From JBCCFC01 sp965213595 (lineage in GTDB: Bacteria > Chloroflexota > Anaerolineae > Caldilineales > Caldilineaceae), in the NCBI GenBank assembly GCA_965213595.1, contig CBDBZO010000001.1, positions 496,001 to 560,000 on the forward strand: a stretch of 64,000 nucleotides of DNA, read 5' to 3'. The notes under the pieces are model-generated. The model saw only the letters and a list, made by a program, of their open reading frames with translations, was not told the origin of the DNA and made no database searches. Below are positions 26,202-34,839 of the stretch, in pieces; within the stretch, counting starts at the first letter, position 1; the number at the start of each line of letters is the position of its first letter. Both the position numbers and the translations under genes were made by a program.

Positions 26202-26525
26202 ATGGATGGCAAGGCATGGACGGTCACTGATCGATACGGTAACCAAGTATACTTGACGTGGGAGCGCTGGGCGCACATTATCGCGCCGGACAATCATCTC
26301 GAAGTCGAGCCGTATTTTGACTACGTGGCGGAGACGATTCGTCATGGTCGACGGCGGCAGGACAAGTACGACCCAAACGGCTATCAGTACAATCGGGCCT
26401 ATCCCGATCTGCCGAGCGGAAATTCACATTTAGTCGTGTGCGTCCGCTTCCGCTGGCCGTCCAATCCGGATGGAACCGTGCGAGAGGAAAAGTTTGTGAC
26501 AACCGCCTATTTCCAATTCTTCTAA
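26202..26525 (+). CDS. small putative toxin, possibly of the PBECR nuclease type
   Basis: 107-residue protein: TDRYGNQVYLTWERWAHIIA, then a helical part with DYVAETIRHGRRRQDKY, then LVVCVRFRW and KFVTTAYFQFF. This order (strand, conserved H in WxHI, basic helix, V(V/A)V strand, VTAY/F F strand) resembles small BECR-fold nuclease proteins that occur next to DUF2283 genes. No catalytic assignment is certain. TATAAT at 26191-26196 lies only five bases before the ATG. The next gene starts 15 bases after its stop, so the two form a candidate toxin-antitoxin pair. Confidence 0.5.
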   Translation: MDGKAWTVTDRYGNQVYLTWERWAHIIAPDNHLEVEPYFDYVAETIRHGRRRQDKYDPNGYQYNRAYPDLPSGNSHLVVCVRFRWPSNPDGTVREEKFVTTAYFQFF

Positions 26526-26539
26526 ACAAACCGATTGAC

Positions 26540-26902
26540 ATGCAAGACACAAAAATCAACTACGACGCCGAGGCGGACGTGCTATACGTTTCGTTTGGGC
26601 AAAGCTCACACGTAATGGGCATTGAATTGGCCGATAATGTTCTACTGCGACTCGATACTGGCAAAGAGTCGAATCAGCCTCCCCGTGCAGTTGGGTTAAC
26701 ATTTATCAGCTTTGAGCGAATGATGGAGGCGCATAAAGAATCGCCCGTTGTCGTGTCGCTCTCGAACTTGCGGCATCTCTCCGAAGAGATATGGCAAGCC
26801 GTGTTGACCGTCGTGACGACCGCGCCCGTTAGCGATTATTTGTCAGTCAATTTGTTGCTTTCCCCACAGTGGCCGCCGCTGCCGGAGTTGCGGGCTGCGT
26901 AA
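26540..26902 (+). CDS. DUF2283 family protein, putative antitoxin
   Basis: 120-residue protein whose first 55 residues match DUF2283: INYDAEADVLYVSFGQS, ELADNVLLRLD, then AVGLTFISFERM. The remaining 65 residues are an extension of unknown role. DUF2283 proteins are commonly the second gene of two-gene toxin-antitoxin-like operons, as here after the 107-residue protein. The start at 26540 is set by the family's opening (short Met-x-(I/V)-x-YD). Confidence 0.8.
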   Translation: MQDTKINYDAEADVLYVSFGQSSHVMGIELADNVLLRLDTGKESNQPPRAVGLTFISFERMMEAHKESPVVVSLSNLRHLSEEIWQAVLTVVTTAPVSDYLSVNLLLSPQWPPLPELRAA

Positions 26903-27091
26903 AGCGACCGTTTCCCCCAAACCCATCTCAGCCCGCCCCACCTCCTCCGCTTTCTCGCGCGACCACGCCCTCGGCGCTTCACCACGCGCTGCACCGCAAA
27001 TTTGAAGCTTACCCCCACTGTTTGATATGCTCTGCCCGCGGCACACGTGCCGCCTCAACTAGCCATTATCCCACGTACAGAGGAGACCGTC

Positions 27092-27388
27092 ATGATTAAA
27101 CGCAAAAAACTCAAGGATGCCAGCAAAGTTCGCGTCACCTTTACCCTGCCCGGCAATCGGATCGAGTCCAAGACGTCAGTTGTGGGGGATTTTAACGAGT
27201 GGCGGCCCGACGCCCACGTGATGCAGAAGCGCAACAACGGCACGTATAGCGTCGCCGCCACGCTGGACGAGGGCCAGAGCTATGCCTTCCGCTACTACAC
27301 CGCCGACGGCGAGTGGATGGACGATGAGCAGGCCGACGAATTTACCGAGAACGAACACGGCAGCCGCAACGGCGTGATCCACACGTAG
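27092..27388 (+). CDS. CBM48/isoamylase N-terminal domain protein
   Basis: 98-residue protein consisting only of an early-set glycogen-recognition domain: VTFTLPG, SVVGDFNEWRPDAHVMQKR, GTYSVAATLDEGQSYAFRYY and a terminal NGVIHT. Such domains bind glycogen or starch and occur fused to branching enzymes or as stand-alone subunits (as in AMPK-beta relatives). The ATG at 27092 has an AGAGGAG site. No other glycogen gene is adjacent. Confidence 0.85.
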   Translation: MIKRKKLKDASKVRVTFTLPGNRIESKTSVVGDFNEWRPDAHVMQKRNNGTYSVAATLDEGQSYAFRYYTADGEWMDDEQADEFTENEHGSRNGVIHT

Positions 27389-27406
27389 CCATCTCAAGGG
27401 CAGAAT

Positions 27407-27497
27407 TGATCCACGAAGACATGAAGAGCACGAAGGAAGCGGGTTGCGCCTGCTTCCGCGTGCTCTTTGTTTGGATCAACTTCCGCGATCTTCGTGG
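27407..27497. repeat. CCACGAAG-type inverted repeat, copy 1
   Basis: The left part TTGATCCACGAAGAC then GAGCACGAAGGAAGCGGG is complementary to GCTTCCGCGTGCTCTTTG and GATCTTCGTGG on the right. A second member, in different sequence form, is at 62702-62777. Confidence 0.75.
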
Positions 27498-27571
27498 AAA
27501 TGTTACGAACACGGCACTAGAAATCATGTACACTAACGGCAGAGAATTGGCCTTAGTGAAAGGAAATCAAG

Positions 27572-27856
27572 ATGGCAAAAGCAGTGTGGAACGAGACCGT
27601 CCTGGCCGAGAGCGACGACGGCGTCGTTGTGGAAGGCAACTACTACTTCCCGCCCGATTCAATCAACCGCGATTACTTTGAGGCAACCGATCACCACACG
27701 ACCTGCCCCTGGAAGGGCGAGGCCAGCTACTACACGATTCGCGTCAACGGCGACGCGCTGCCCAACGGCGCGTGGACATATCCGCGGCCAAAGGACGCGG
27801 CCAAGCAGATCAAAGACCACGTTGCCTTTTATCCACAGGTAACGGTGGAAAAATAA
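27572..27856 (+). CDS. DUF427 family protein
   Basis: 94-residue protein with the DUF427 landmarks: WNETVLAESDDGVVVEGNYYFPP, TCPWKGEASYY and AWTYPRPKDAAKQIKDHVAFYP. These cover the full single-domain family. The biochemical function is unknown; the fold is a small beta barrel. AAAGGAAATCAAG precedes the ATG. It appears monocistronic, between two repeat elements. Confidence 0.92.
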   Translation: MAKAVWNETVLAESDDGVVVEGNYYFPPDSINRDYFEATDHHTTCPWKGEASYYTIRVNGDALPNGAWTYPRPKDAAKQIKDHVAFYPQVTVEK

Positions 27857-28072
27857 AGTCGACGCGGAGGCGCGGAGGCGCGGAGGCGCCGGGCGATGTC
27901 TCGTCGGTTACGCTGGTTGGGCGGCAACCGTCGTTGTCTCAAACATCGACTTGCCCAAGCAGCGCAACTTAGGCTAATCCAAGATTATAAATATACCACG
28001 GCTGATTGTGATGGAGGTGCGACGCACATCCAACATGGCTTATCCCGGTAAAGTTAATTTCCTGGAATTGCC

Positions 28073-28157
28073 TTAGGGTCTGTCCAGAAATAACCTACCC
28101 AAGTATCTCGGTGTGTAAGCGCAAAAGTCGGATACTTTATTCTTGGACAGACCCTTA
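28073..28157. mobile_element. 85-base MITE-like element
   Basis: The ends TAGGGTCTGTCCAGAAATA and TATTCTTGGACAGACCCTTA are inverted repeats (18 of 20 positions), with a second inner pair AAGTATC/GATACTT. GGGTCTGTCC ends resemble those of insertion sequences, but no transposase is present. The rest of 27857-28228 has a nine-base tandem repeat (GCGGAGGCG, three copies from 27862) and a complementary GCGCCTTTGCGCCTCCGCG at 28173-28191, so the element lies inside an older hairpin repeat. Confidence 0.6.
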
Positions 28158-28228
28158 CCAACAAACACCGTTGCGCCTTTGCGCCTCCGCGTTAAAATTC
28201 CGCGTTAAAAATTTTGGGAGGACGAATC

Positions 28229-29959
28229 ATGCTGGACATGACCACCGAACTCGGAAGCCTGCTGCCCGCCGTCGACGAGCGCGTGCAGCAGCTGACGGAC
28301 GACCAAATCGTGCAGCACATCTGGGATCGCGACCACACGGTGTGGAAGCCCGATCCCGACGAGATCAGCAACCGGCTGGGCTGGCTGAATATTGCCCAGC
28401 GCATGAACGAGGAGCTCGGCTGCATCGACGAGCTGGTGCACGATGTGCGCAAGGCGGGCTACACCCACGCGCTGCTGCTCGGCATGGGCGGCTCCAGCCT
28501 GGCCCCGGAAACCTTTGCCAAAATCTTTGGCACGCACAACGGCTACCTTGATCTGCACGTGCTGGACAGCACCGACCCCGCCGCCGTTGAGCGCTACGCC
28601 CAAGAGCTCAACCCGTCGACGACGCTCTACATTGTCGCCACCAAATCCGGCGGCACAACGGAGACGCTCTCGTTCTTTAAGTATTTCTACAACCAGACCG
28701 TGGAGGCCGTCGGGCGCGAGCAGGCGGGCGACCACTTTGTCGGCATCACCGACCCCGGCAGCAAGCTAAAGGATTTGGGCGAGCAGTACAGTTTCCGCGC
28801 CACCTTTCTCAACGATTCCGAGATCGGCGGGCGCTACTCGGCGCTCTCGTACTTTGGCCTCGTGCCCGCGGCGCTGATCGGCATCGACGTGCCGCGGCTG
28901 TTGGAGAACGCCATGAACATGGCCCTGCGCTGCCGCAATACAGATGCCGCCGAAAATCCCGGCGCGCATCTCGGCGCAATTATGGGCGAGCTGGCCCAGC
29001 ACGGGCGCGACAAGCTCACGCTGATTACCTCGCCCGCGTTCGATGCCTTTGGCGCGTGGGCCGAGCAGCTGATCGCCGAGAGCACGGGCAAGGAAGGCAA
29101 AGGCATTCTGCCCGTCGACGGCGAGCGGCTGCTTGCGCCCGAAGGCTACGGCGACGACCGTCTCTTTGTCCAGCTTCACGTGGGCGGGGAAAACAGCCAC
29201 GGCCCAGCCGTCCACGCGCTCAAGCAGGCGGGCCAGGCAGTGGTGCAGCTTCACCTCGATGGCCCTTACGACCTCGGCGGCGAATACTTCCGCTGGGAAT
29301 TTGCCACCGCCGTAGCCGGCCACGTGCTCGACATCAACCCCTTTGACCAGCCCAACGTCGAATCCGCCAAGAACCGCGCGCGCGAAATGACGAACGCGTA
29401 CCAGGAATCGGGCCAGCTGCCCGCGCTCGAGCCGACGCTCGAAGCGGAGGGCATTACCGTTTACGCCGACGATGGTCTCAACGGCAGCAGCGCCCGCGAC
29501 CTGCTTGTCGATTTTCTCCAGCAGGCCGATGCCGGCGGCAGCACAGATGGACGCGATGGCAGCCGCTCCTACGTGGCGCTCCAGGCTTACGTAACGCCGA
29601 CCGAGGAGACCGAGCGCGCGCTTCAAACGCTGCGCACGCAGATTCAGGAGCAGGGCAAGATGGCGACGACCGTCGGCTACGGCCCGCGCTTCCTCCACTC
29701 CACCGGCCAGCTGCACAAGGGCGACGGCGGCAACGGCCTCTTTATCCAGTTCACCAGCGACCCCGCCCAGACCGTCGATATCCCCGACACAGCAGGCAAC
29801 GACACAGCGGGCGATGACGCCTCGTCCATGACCTTTGGCGTTCTCATCGCCGCCCAGGCCCTCGGTGATCGCCAGGCGCTGCTGGACAACGACCGGCGCG
29901 TGATTCGGTTTGATTTGGGGGAGGATGTGGTGGGTGGGATTGAAAAGCTGATGGGTTAG
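28229..29959 (+). CDS. pgi: glucose-6-phosphate isomerase
   Basis: 576-residue enzyme interconverting glucose 6-phosphate and fructose 6-phosphate. SIS-fold landmarks: LLLGMGGSSLAPETF (about residue 88), LDSTDPAAV, VATKSGGTTETLSFFKYF, and the Glu/His region GKEGKGILPVDGE. The long bacterial form resembles the isomerase part of transaldolase-isomerase fusions, but no transaldolase domain is present. GGGAGGACG serves the ATG at 28229. It forms a sugar-phosphate pair with zwf downstream, separated by a hairpin repeat. Confidence 0.93.
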   Translation: MLDMTTELGSLLPAVDERVQQLTDDQIVQHIWDRDHTVWKPDPDEISNRLGWLNIAQRMNEELGCIDELVHDVRKAGYTHALLLGMGGSSLAPETFAKIFGTHNGYLDLHVLDSTDPAAVERYAQELNPSTTLYIVATKSGGTTETLSFFKYFYNQTVEAVGREQAGDHFVGITDPGSKLKDLGEQYSFRATFLNDSEIGGRYSALSYFGLVPAALIGIDVPRLLENAMNMALRCRNTDAAENPGAHLGAIMGELAQHGRDKLTLITSPAFDAFGAWAEQLIAESTGKEGKGILPVDGERLLAPEGYGDDRLFVQLHVGGENSHGPAVHALKQAGQAVVQLHLDGPYDLGGEYFRWEFATAVAGHVLDINPFDQPNVESAKNRAREMTNAYQESGQLPALEPTLEAEGITVYADDGLNGSSARDLLVDFLQQADAGGSTDGRDGSRSYVALQAYVTPTEETERALQTLRTQIQEQGKMATTVGYGPRFLHSTGQLHKGDGGNGLFIQFTSDPAQTVDIPDTAGNDTAGDDASSMTFGVLIAAQALGDRQALLDNDRRVIRFDLGEDVVGGIEKLMG

Positions 29960-29960
29960 T

Positions 29961-30040
29961 GTAGCGCTTACTACTTATTGCTTATTGGAAGCTTCGTCGG
30001 TGACGAGACCTCCAATAAGCAATAAGCAATAAGCACTATC
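29961..30040. repeat. inverted repeat with AATAAGC units between pgi and zwf
   Basis: GCTTACTACTTATTGCTTAT on the left and CCAATAAGCAATAAGCAATA on the right pair over about 28 bases. The seven-base unit repeats three times in the right arm. Confidence 0.85.
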
Positions 30041-30058
30041 CACGAGGAAAGAAAATCA

Positions 30059-31537
30059 ATGAGCGATCAAAACAATCTCCCCACCACCATCGTCATCTTC
30101 GGCGCGTCCGGCGATTTGACGCAGCGCAAGCTGGTGCCCGCGCTCTACAGCCAATTTTGCAAGGATCGGCTGCCGGAGGCCTTCCACATCGTGGGCAATT
30201 CGCGCACCGAGTACAGCGACGAAGAGTTTCGCGAGCGGCTGCGCGAAGGGGTGGAGGAGTACGCGAGCCAGGGCTTTGACGACGACGCCTGGCAAAAATT
30301 CTCGCAGTCGATTCATTACGTGCCCGGCAGCCTGGCCGAGCTCGACGAGATGCGACAGCTCGACGACAAGCTGCGCGAGTACGAAGGCCAATCTGGCCAG
30401 GGCGACGCCAATCGCCTCTACTACCTCTCGATTTCGCCCAAGCTCTACAGCCAAGCCGTCCACAATTTGGGCGAGGCCGAAATGGTCAAGCGTGGGGAGG
30501 GTTGGTCGCGGCTGATTGTGGAGAAGCCCTTTGGCACGGACTTGGAGACGGCGCAGCGACTCAACCAGGATATCCACGCCGTTTTCGACGAGTCTCAGGT
30601 CTACCGCATCGACCACTATTTGGGCAAGGAGACGGCGCAGAACATTCTCTTCTTCCGCTTTGCCAACACGATTTTCGAGCCGCTGTGGAACCGCAACTAC
30701 GTCGACAGCGTGCAGATCACCGTGGCTGAGGATGTGGACGTGGGGCGGCGCGCGGGCTACTACGACGGTGCGGGCGTGGTGCGCGACATGATTCAGAACC
30801 ACCTGATGCAGCTGCTCTCGCTTGTCGCCATGGAGCCGCCCGCTTCGTTTGACGCCGCGGCCATTCGCAATGAGAAGGTCAAGGTGCTCTCGGCGATTCG
30901 CCCCGTCGAGCTGGACGATACCGTGCGTGCGCAGTACGATGGCTACTGTGAAACCGAGGATGTGGCCAGCGATTCGCAAACGGCCACCTACGCCGCGCTC
31001 AAGCTCTTCGTCGACAACTGGCGCTGGCAGGGCGTGCCCTTCTACCTGCGCTCCGGCAAGGCGCTGGCGGACAAAATCAGCGAAATCGTGATCCGCTTTC
31101 AGCGCCCGCCCCACAGCATGTTCAACATGGACGCAGACGACCTGACTCCCAACGTGCTCGCCATCCGCATCCAGCCGGACGAGGGCACGGACCTCAAGTT
31201 TGAGGTCAAAGTGCCCGATTCGGTGCAGGAGACGCGCTCCGTGGAAATGGATTTCCGCTACGACCAATTCTTTGGCGACGAGTTGCCCGAAGCCTACGAG
31301 CGGCTGATCCTGGACGCCATCAAGGGCGATGCCACCCTCTTTGCCCGCAGCGACGACATCGAAGCCTCGTGGCGCTTGATCGATCCGATTCTGCAGGGCT
31401 GGGCCGACGGCACGGACGGCGCGCCGCCGCTGGTTGGCTACGACCAGGGCACGTGGGGGCCGGAAGCGGCGGACGAATTGCTCAAGCGGGATGGCCGCGT
31501 CTGGTACGTTGGCTGTCGCCGGGCGAATGGGTGTTAG
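30059..31537 (+). CDS. zwf: glucose-6-phosphate 1-dehydrogenase
   Basis: 492-residue NADP-linked enzyme that opens the oxidative pentose phosphate pathway. It has the dinucleotide motif IFGASGDLTQRKLVPALYSQ at residue 13, the substrate-binding and catalytic RIDHYLGKE near 187, VEKPFGTDLETAQ, and the C-terminal beta-sheet domain with YLRSGKAL. The length is typical. An AGGAAAG site precedes the ATG. It is likely expressed with pgi, the two setting flux between glycolysis and the pentose pathway. No lactonase or 6-phosphogluconate dehydrogenase gene follows. Confidence 0.97.
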   Translation: MSDQNNLPTTIVIFGASGDLTQRKLVPALYSQFCKDRLPEAFHIVGNSRTEYSDEEFRERLREGVEEYASQGFDDDAWQKFSQSIHYVPGSLAELDEMRQLDDKLREYEGQSGQGDANRLYYLSISPKLYSQAVHNLGEAEMVKRGEGWSRLIVEKPFGTDLETAQRLNQDIHAVFDESQVYRIDHYLGKETAQNILFFRFANTIFEPLWNRNYVDSVQITVAEDVDVGRRAGYYDGAGVVRDMIQNHLMQLLSLVAMEPPASFDAAAIRNEKVKVLSAIRPVELDDTVRAQYDGYCETEDVASDSQTATYAALKLFVDNWRWQGVPFYLRSGKALADKISEIVIRFQRPPHSMFNMDADDLTPNVLAIRIQPDEGTDLKFEVKVPDSVQETRSVEMDFRYDQFFGDELPEAYERLILDAIKGDATLFARSDDIEASWRLIDPILQGWADGTDGAPPLVGYDQGTWGPEAADELLKRDGRVWYVGCRRANGC

Positions 31538-31571
31538 ATCGCTCCAAAAACAAAGCGTGCCGAGCAAGGTC

Positions 31572-31672
31572 AACGCCTCACCTCCCCCAACCCCCTCCTC
31601 TCCACGCGTGGAGAGGAGGGGGCTACCAGTCGCTTTGTTGACGAAGCGGCTGCGAGGGGGAGGTGAGGCGTT
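31572..31672. repeat. CCTCACCCCC-type hairpin, copy 2
   Basis: AACGCCTCACCTCCCCC (31572-31588) is perfectly complementary to 31656-31672. Inside lies a perfect 32-base palindrome (31591-31622, CCCCCTCCTCTCCACG and its complement). The layout matches the copies at 14147 and 51550. Confidence 0.9.
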
Positions 31673-31780
31673 CGCTGTCTACCCATTCGACATACCCACA
31701 CAAATATCGACATTTCTCCCTCCCCGCCCCTCGTAGTATACTGCCCCTCTCAATCTTCCATCTTCCATCTTTCTCCGTCC

Positions 31781-32959
31781 ATGCAACCCCTTTCCCATCT
31801 CGTCCAATCGATCGAGCCCTCGCCCACGGCGATGATGATGGCGCACGCCAAGCAGCTCCAGGCCGCGGGCCGCGACATCGTCAACCTGGCGGGGGGCGAG
31901 CCGGATTTTGACACGCCGCAGCACATTCAGGCCGCCGCCTTCGAGGCCATCCGCCGCGGCGACACGCACTACCCCATTTCCCACGGCCAGCCCGAACTGC
32001 TCGACGCCATCGTGGGCAAGATGCAGCGCGAGAACAGCGTCGCCGTCGCGCGTGAGAATTTGCTGGTGACGCCCGGCGCCAAGTGGGCGCTCTACGCGGG
32101 GCTGGCCGCCGTGCTCAATCCGGGGGACGAGGTGCTGGTGCTTGAGCCGGCGTGGGTCTCCTACGTGCCGATGGTGCAGCTGCACGGGGCCGTGCCCGTG
32201 GCCGTCTCGCTCGATGCGCCGGACGATTTTCGCATTACCGCCGACGGCCTGCGCGCGCACGTAACCGAGCGCACCAAGCTGATCATGGTGACGACGCCCA
32301 ACAATCCCACGGGCCGCGTGCTCACCGCCGACGAGGCGGACGCGATTGTCGAAGTCGCCCTCGAACACGATTTGTACGTGCTCAGCGACGAAATCTACGA
32401 GCACATCATCTTCGACGGGATGACGCACATCTCGCTGGCCGCGCTGCCCGGCATGGCTGAACGCACGCTCACCGTCAACGGCATGAGCAAGGGCTATGCG
32501 ATGACGGGCTGGCGACTGGGCTGGCTCGCCGCGCCCGCCGCCATCACCAAGCTGGCGCGCACGTACCAGACGCAGAGCGTCACCTGTGCGGCGAGCTTTA
32601 CGCAGACGGCGGCGGTGGCCGCGCTTAACGGACCGCAGGCCTGCGTGCGCGAGATGACCGACGCCTACGATGCGCGCCGTCGCTTTGTGCTCGATGCGTT
32701 TGAGGAAATTCCGGGCGTCGATTGCCCACCGGTGCAGGGCGCGTTCTACGTCTTCCCCCGCTTCCCCCAGGCCATCGCCAACGGGCTGGACAGCTTGACC
32801 ATCGGCAGCCGCCTGCTCGACGAGACGGGCATCGCCGGCACGCCCGGCAGCGCCTTTGGGCGGGCGGGCGAAGGGCACATCCGCTTTAGCATCGCCACGG
32901 CCATGGGCGAGCTGGAGAAGATGGTCGAGCGACTGGCAAAATTTGTACCCACCCTCTGA
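31781..32959 (+). CDS. class I/II aminotransferase, aspartate aminotransferase-like
   Basis: 392-residue pyridoxal-phosphate enzyme of fold type I. Landmarks: the substrate-side NLAGGEPDFDTP, TPGAKWALY, the Asn/Asp cofactor contacts VTTPNNPTGRVL and LYVLSDEIYEHI, the Schiff-base Lys in VNGMSKGYAMTGWRLGW (about residue 240), and the terminal Arg in GHIRFSIATAM. The pattern fits the Ia-gamma group, which transaminates aspartate, other amino acids or LL-diaminopimelate precursors; the exact substrate is not certain. Confidence 0.93.
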   Translation: MQPLSHLVQSIEPSPTAMMMAHAKQLQAAGRDIVNLAGGEPDFDTPQHIQAAAFEAIRRGDTHYPISHGQPELLDAIVGKMQRENSVAVARENLLVTPGAKWALYAGLAAVLNPGDEVLVLEPAWVSYVPMVQLHGAVPVAVSLDAPDDFRITADGLRAHVTERTKLIMVTTPNNPTGRVLTADEADAIVEVALEHDLYVLSDEIYEHIIFDGMTHISLAALPGMAERTLTVNGMSKGYAMTGWRLGWLAAPAAITKLARTYQTQSVTCAASFTQTAAVAALNGPQACVREMTDAYDARRRFVLDAFEEIPGVDCPPVQGAFYVFPRFPQAIANGLDSLTIGSRLLDETGIAGTPGSAFGRAGEGHIRFSIATAMGELEKMVERLAKFVPTL

Positions 32960-32978
32960 TGTACGCTCATAAATTTAC

Positions 32979-33076
32979 GATTTTGGATTTTAGATTGACG
33001 ATTGGATGTGGGGCAAACTGCGCCGCAGGGTGGACGAATTTCTTCAATCCAAAATTCAAAATCTAAAATCCAAAAT
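32979..33076. repeat. inverted repeat with AAAATC units overlapping a start codon
   Basis: GATTTTGGATTTTAGATTG (32979-32997) is complementary to the CAATCC..AAAATCTAAAATCC region ending at 33076. The right arm runs into the ATG of the TSUP gene, so the repeat supplies its whole leader, with no purine-rich ribosome site. Confidence 0.85.
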
Positions 33077-33845
33077 GATTTACATTCTTGCCATTCTCGC
33101 CGGCGCGCTCGCGGGCGTGATCAACACCCTGGCGGGCAGCGGCTCGCTCGTCACGCTGCCGATGCTCGTCTTCCTGGGCCTGCCCGCGACAGTGGCCAAC
33201 GGCACAAATCGCGTCGGCGTGATCTTCCAAAACGTCGTGGGCATCGCCACCTTTCAGCGGGCGGGCGCGCTGGAAACCGGCGGGGCGCTCTGGCTGACGA
33301 TTCCAGCCATCCCCGGCGCGCTGCTCGGCACCTGGATCGCCACCATCTTGGATGCCGACCAGATGGAAACGGCCATCGGCGTGGTAATGGTGCTGATGCT
33401 GGTCGTGATTCTAATCGAGCCCAAGAAGTGGCTGCGCAAAGAATCCAACGTCCAGCCGGGGCGACCGGGCTGGCTGACGCTCGCCGTTTTCTTTGTGATT
33501 GGCGTCTACGGTGGCTTTATTCAGGCGGGCGTGGGCGTCTTTCTGCTGGCAGCCATGGTGCTGGTGGAGGGCTACAGCCTCACCCACGCCAACGCAATCA
33601 AGCTGGTCATCATCCTAGCCTTTACGCTGGTGGCGCTGGCGATCTTTGCCGCGAGTGGGCAGGTCAACTGGCCGATTGGGCTGCTGATGGCCGTGGGCCA
33701 AAGCATTGGGGCGTGGCTGGCGGCGCGCTTTGCCACGCGCTACGAAAACGCCAACGTATGGGTGCGCCGGCTGCTGATTGCGGTGGTGGTGATTGCCATC
33801 GTGCGCTTCTTTGGCCTGTGGGAGCTGGCCCAGTCGCTTTTGTAG
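33075..33845 (+). CDS. TSUP/TauE-SafE family membrane transporter
   Basis: 256-residue integral membrane protein with about eight hydrophobic helices. It shows the two half-repeats typical of the family: AGVINTLAGSGSLVTLPML near the N-terminus and GVYGGFIQAGVGVFLLAAMV near residue 140. TSUP members export or import small organic or sulfur-containing anions; the substrate is unknown here. I chose the start at 33075 because TM1 follows directly (MIYILAILAGALAG); the longer ORF from 33006 only adds translated repeat sequence. Sulfite or sulfate handling would fit the sulfatases 11 kb away, but that is speculation. Confidence 0.9.
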   Translation: MIYILAILAGALAGVINTLAGSGSLVTLPMLVFLGLPATVANGTNRVGVIFQNVVGIATFQRAGALETGGALWLTIPAIPGALLGTWIATILDADQMETAIGVVMVLMLVVILIEPKKWLRKESNVQPGRPGWLTLAVFFVIGVYGGFIQAGVGVFLLAAMVLVEGYSLTHANAIKLVIILAFTLVALAIFAASGQVNWPIGLLMAVGQSIGAWLAARFATRYENANVWVRRLLIAVVVIAIVRFFGLWELAQSLL

Positions 33846-34160
33846 CCATCCGCTCTGTTGCCTCCTTAAGTGTTCCCAAACATCAGTCATCCCAAACATC
33901 AGTCAAATGACGTAGGCTTTGGCGGGAGATAGTTGTAGAAATCTGGACAAACGGCGGGTTAAAAGGCTTGACCGATAGCGGTGAGTGTGATATTCTGCAC
34001 AAGATGTGCCTGACATATATTCCCCAGCATATTTTCGCCACGGGGAGCTGACTTGATTGCGTATCCGCAACAGCAGCTGTTACAATCTGCTGAAGCAAGC
34101 TTCATTTTCCTCATTCATCGCGACGTTGAATTATCCAACCCTACAAGGAGAAGTTATCCA
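33846..34160. other. intergenic region without a gene
   Basis: It contains the leader of the PEP-CTERM-like gene, with a short direct repeat (AACATCAGTCATCCCAAACA near 33877-33904). TACAAT at 34081-34086 could be a -10 box with TTGCGT 18 bases upstream, but the match is weak. AAGGAG lies ten bases before the next ATG. Confidence 0.5.
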
Positions 34161-34532
34161 ATGAACAAGCGCAATTCCACGGGGATGCTCTTTGCTGCTG
34201 TGCTGCTGGCGCTGACAACGCTCTTCATGCCCACGTTTGCGGCGGATGTCGCCGCTCAGGACACGGCCCCCGTCGTTGACACCGAGACGCCTGAGCCGCC
34301 CACGCCCACGCCCACCAACACGGTCGAGCCCACTGCGCCCGCCACCGCGACCAACACGGTCGCGCCGGATGCGACGGCAACCCTGACGCCGGAGCCCGGG
34401 CCGGAGCCGTCACCCACGGCCGAAGCGCCCGCCCCGCCCCAGGTAATTCCGGAGCCCATTACGGTTGTGCTCTTTGGCACGGGCCTGGCTGCCCTGTCCG
34501 CCGCTGTTGCACGTCGCAAGCAGCAAGAGTAA
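34161..34532 (+). CDS. small secreted protein with PEP-CTERM-like sorting signal
   Basis: 123-residue protein. A Sec signal peptide covers residues 1-33 (FAAVLLALTTLFMPTFA, then ADVAAQ). The body (35-92) is a low-complexity Thr/Pro/Ala stalk with PTPTPTNT units. The C-terminus reads IPEPITVVLFGTGLAALSAA followed by VARRKQQE: a PEP motif, a hydrophobic helix and a basic tail. This is the tripartite signal recognised by exosortase/PEP-CTERM systems in other bacteria. No exosortase gene is in the window. The body has no folded domain, so it may be a surface stalk. Confidence 0.8.
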   Translation: MNKRNSTGMLFAAVLLALTTLFMPTFAADVAAQDTAPVVDTETPEPPTPTPTNTVEPTAPATATNTVAPDATATLTPEPGPEPSPTAEAPAPPQVIPEPITVVLFGTGLAALSAAVARRKQQE

Positions 34533-34590
34533 GTTGCCTTTACGCTATCCCCGGTAAGCGGCCTCACAGCCGTTTTTATCTGTTAACTTC

Positions 34591-34625
34591 AAACTGGCCG
34601 CGAGGATTCTCGCAGCCAGTTTTTT
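34591..34625 (+). terminator. rho-independent terminator
   Basis: AAACTGGC-C-GCGAG pairs with CTCGC-A-GCCAGTTT and is followed by TTTTT. It ends transcription of the PEP-CTERM-like gene 60 bases after its stop. The rest of 34533-34839 shows no gene. Confidence 0.85.
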
Positions 34626-34839
34626 GCTTTGCCGGAGTATCTCCTGTTGCGAGGCCCACTACTGAGCACTTTTTCTGCGCGAGCAGAATGACAATTTCAA
34701 AAGTATTGGGGATTAAAATGTAAAATTTGTCCGAAGAAGCCCCCCGCCCTGCTCGGAACCCGCTCGGCAACCCGCTCGTTAAAACGGTGCGAGCCCAAAA
34801 AACAGCTGCAAACCAACCGAGCGATTTCAAGAGATTTGT

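Noticed and set aside
33002..33910. 302-residue ORF overlapping the TSUP gene
   Set aside because: It is an out-of-frame translation, whereas the other frame gives a clear eight-helix TSUP transporter.
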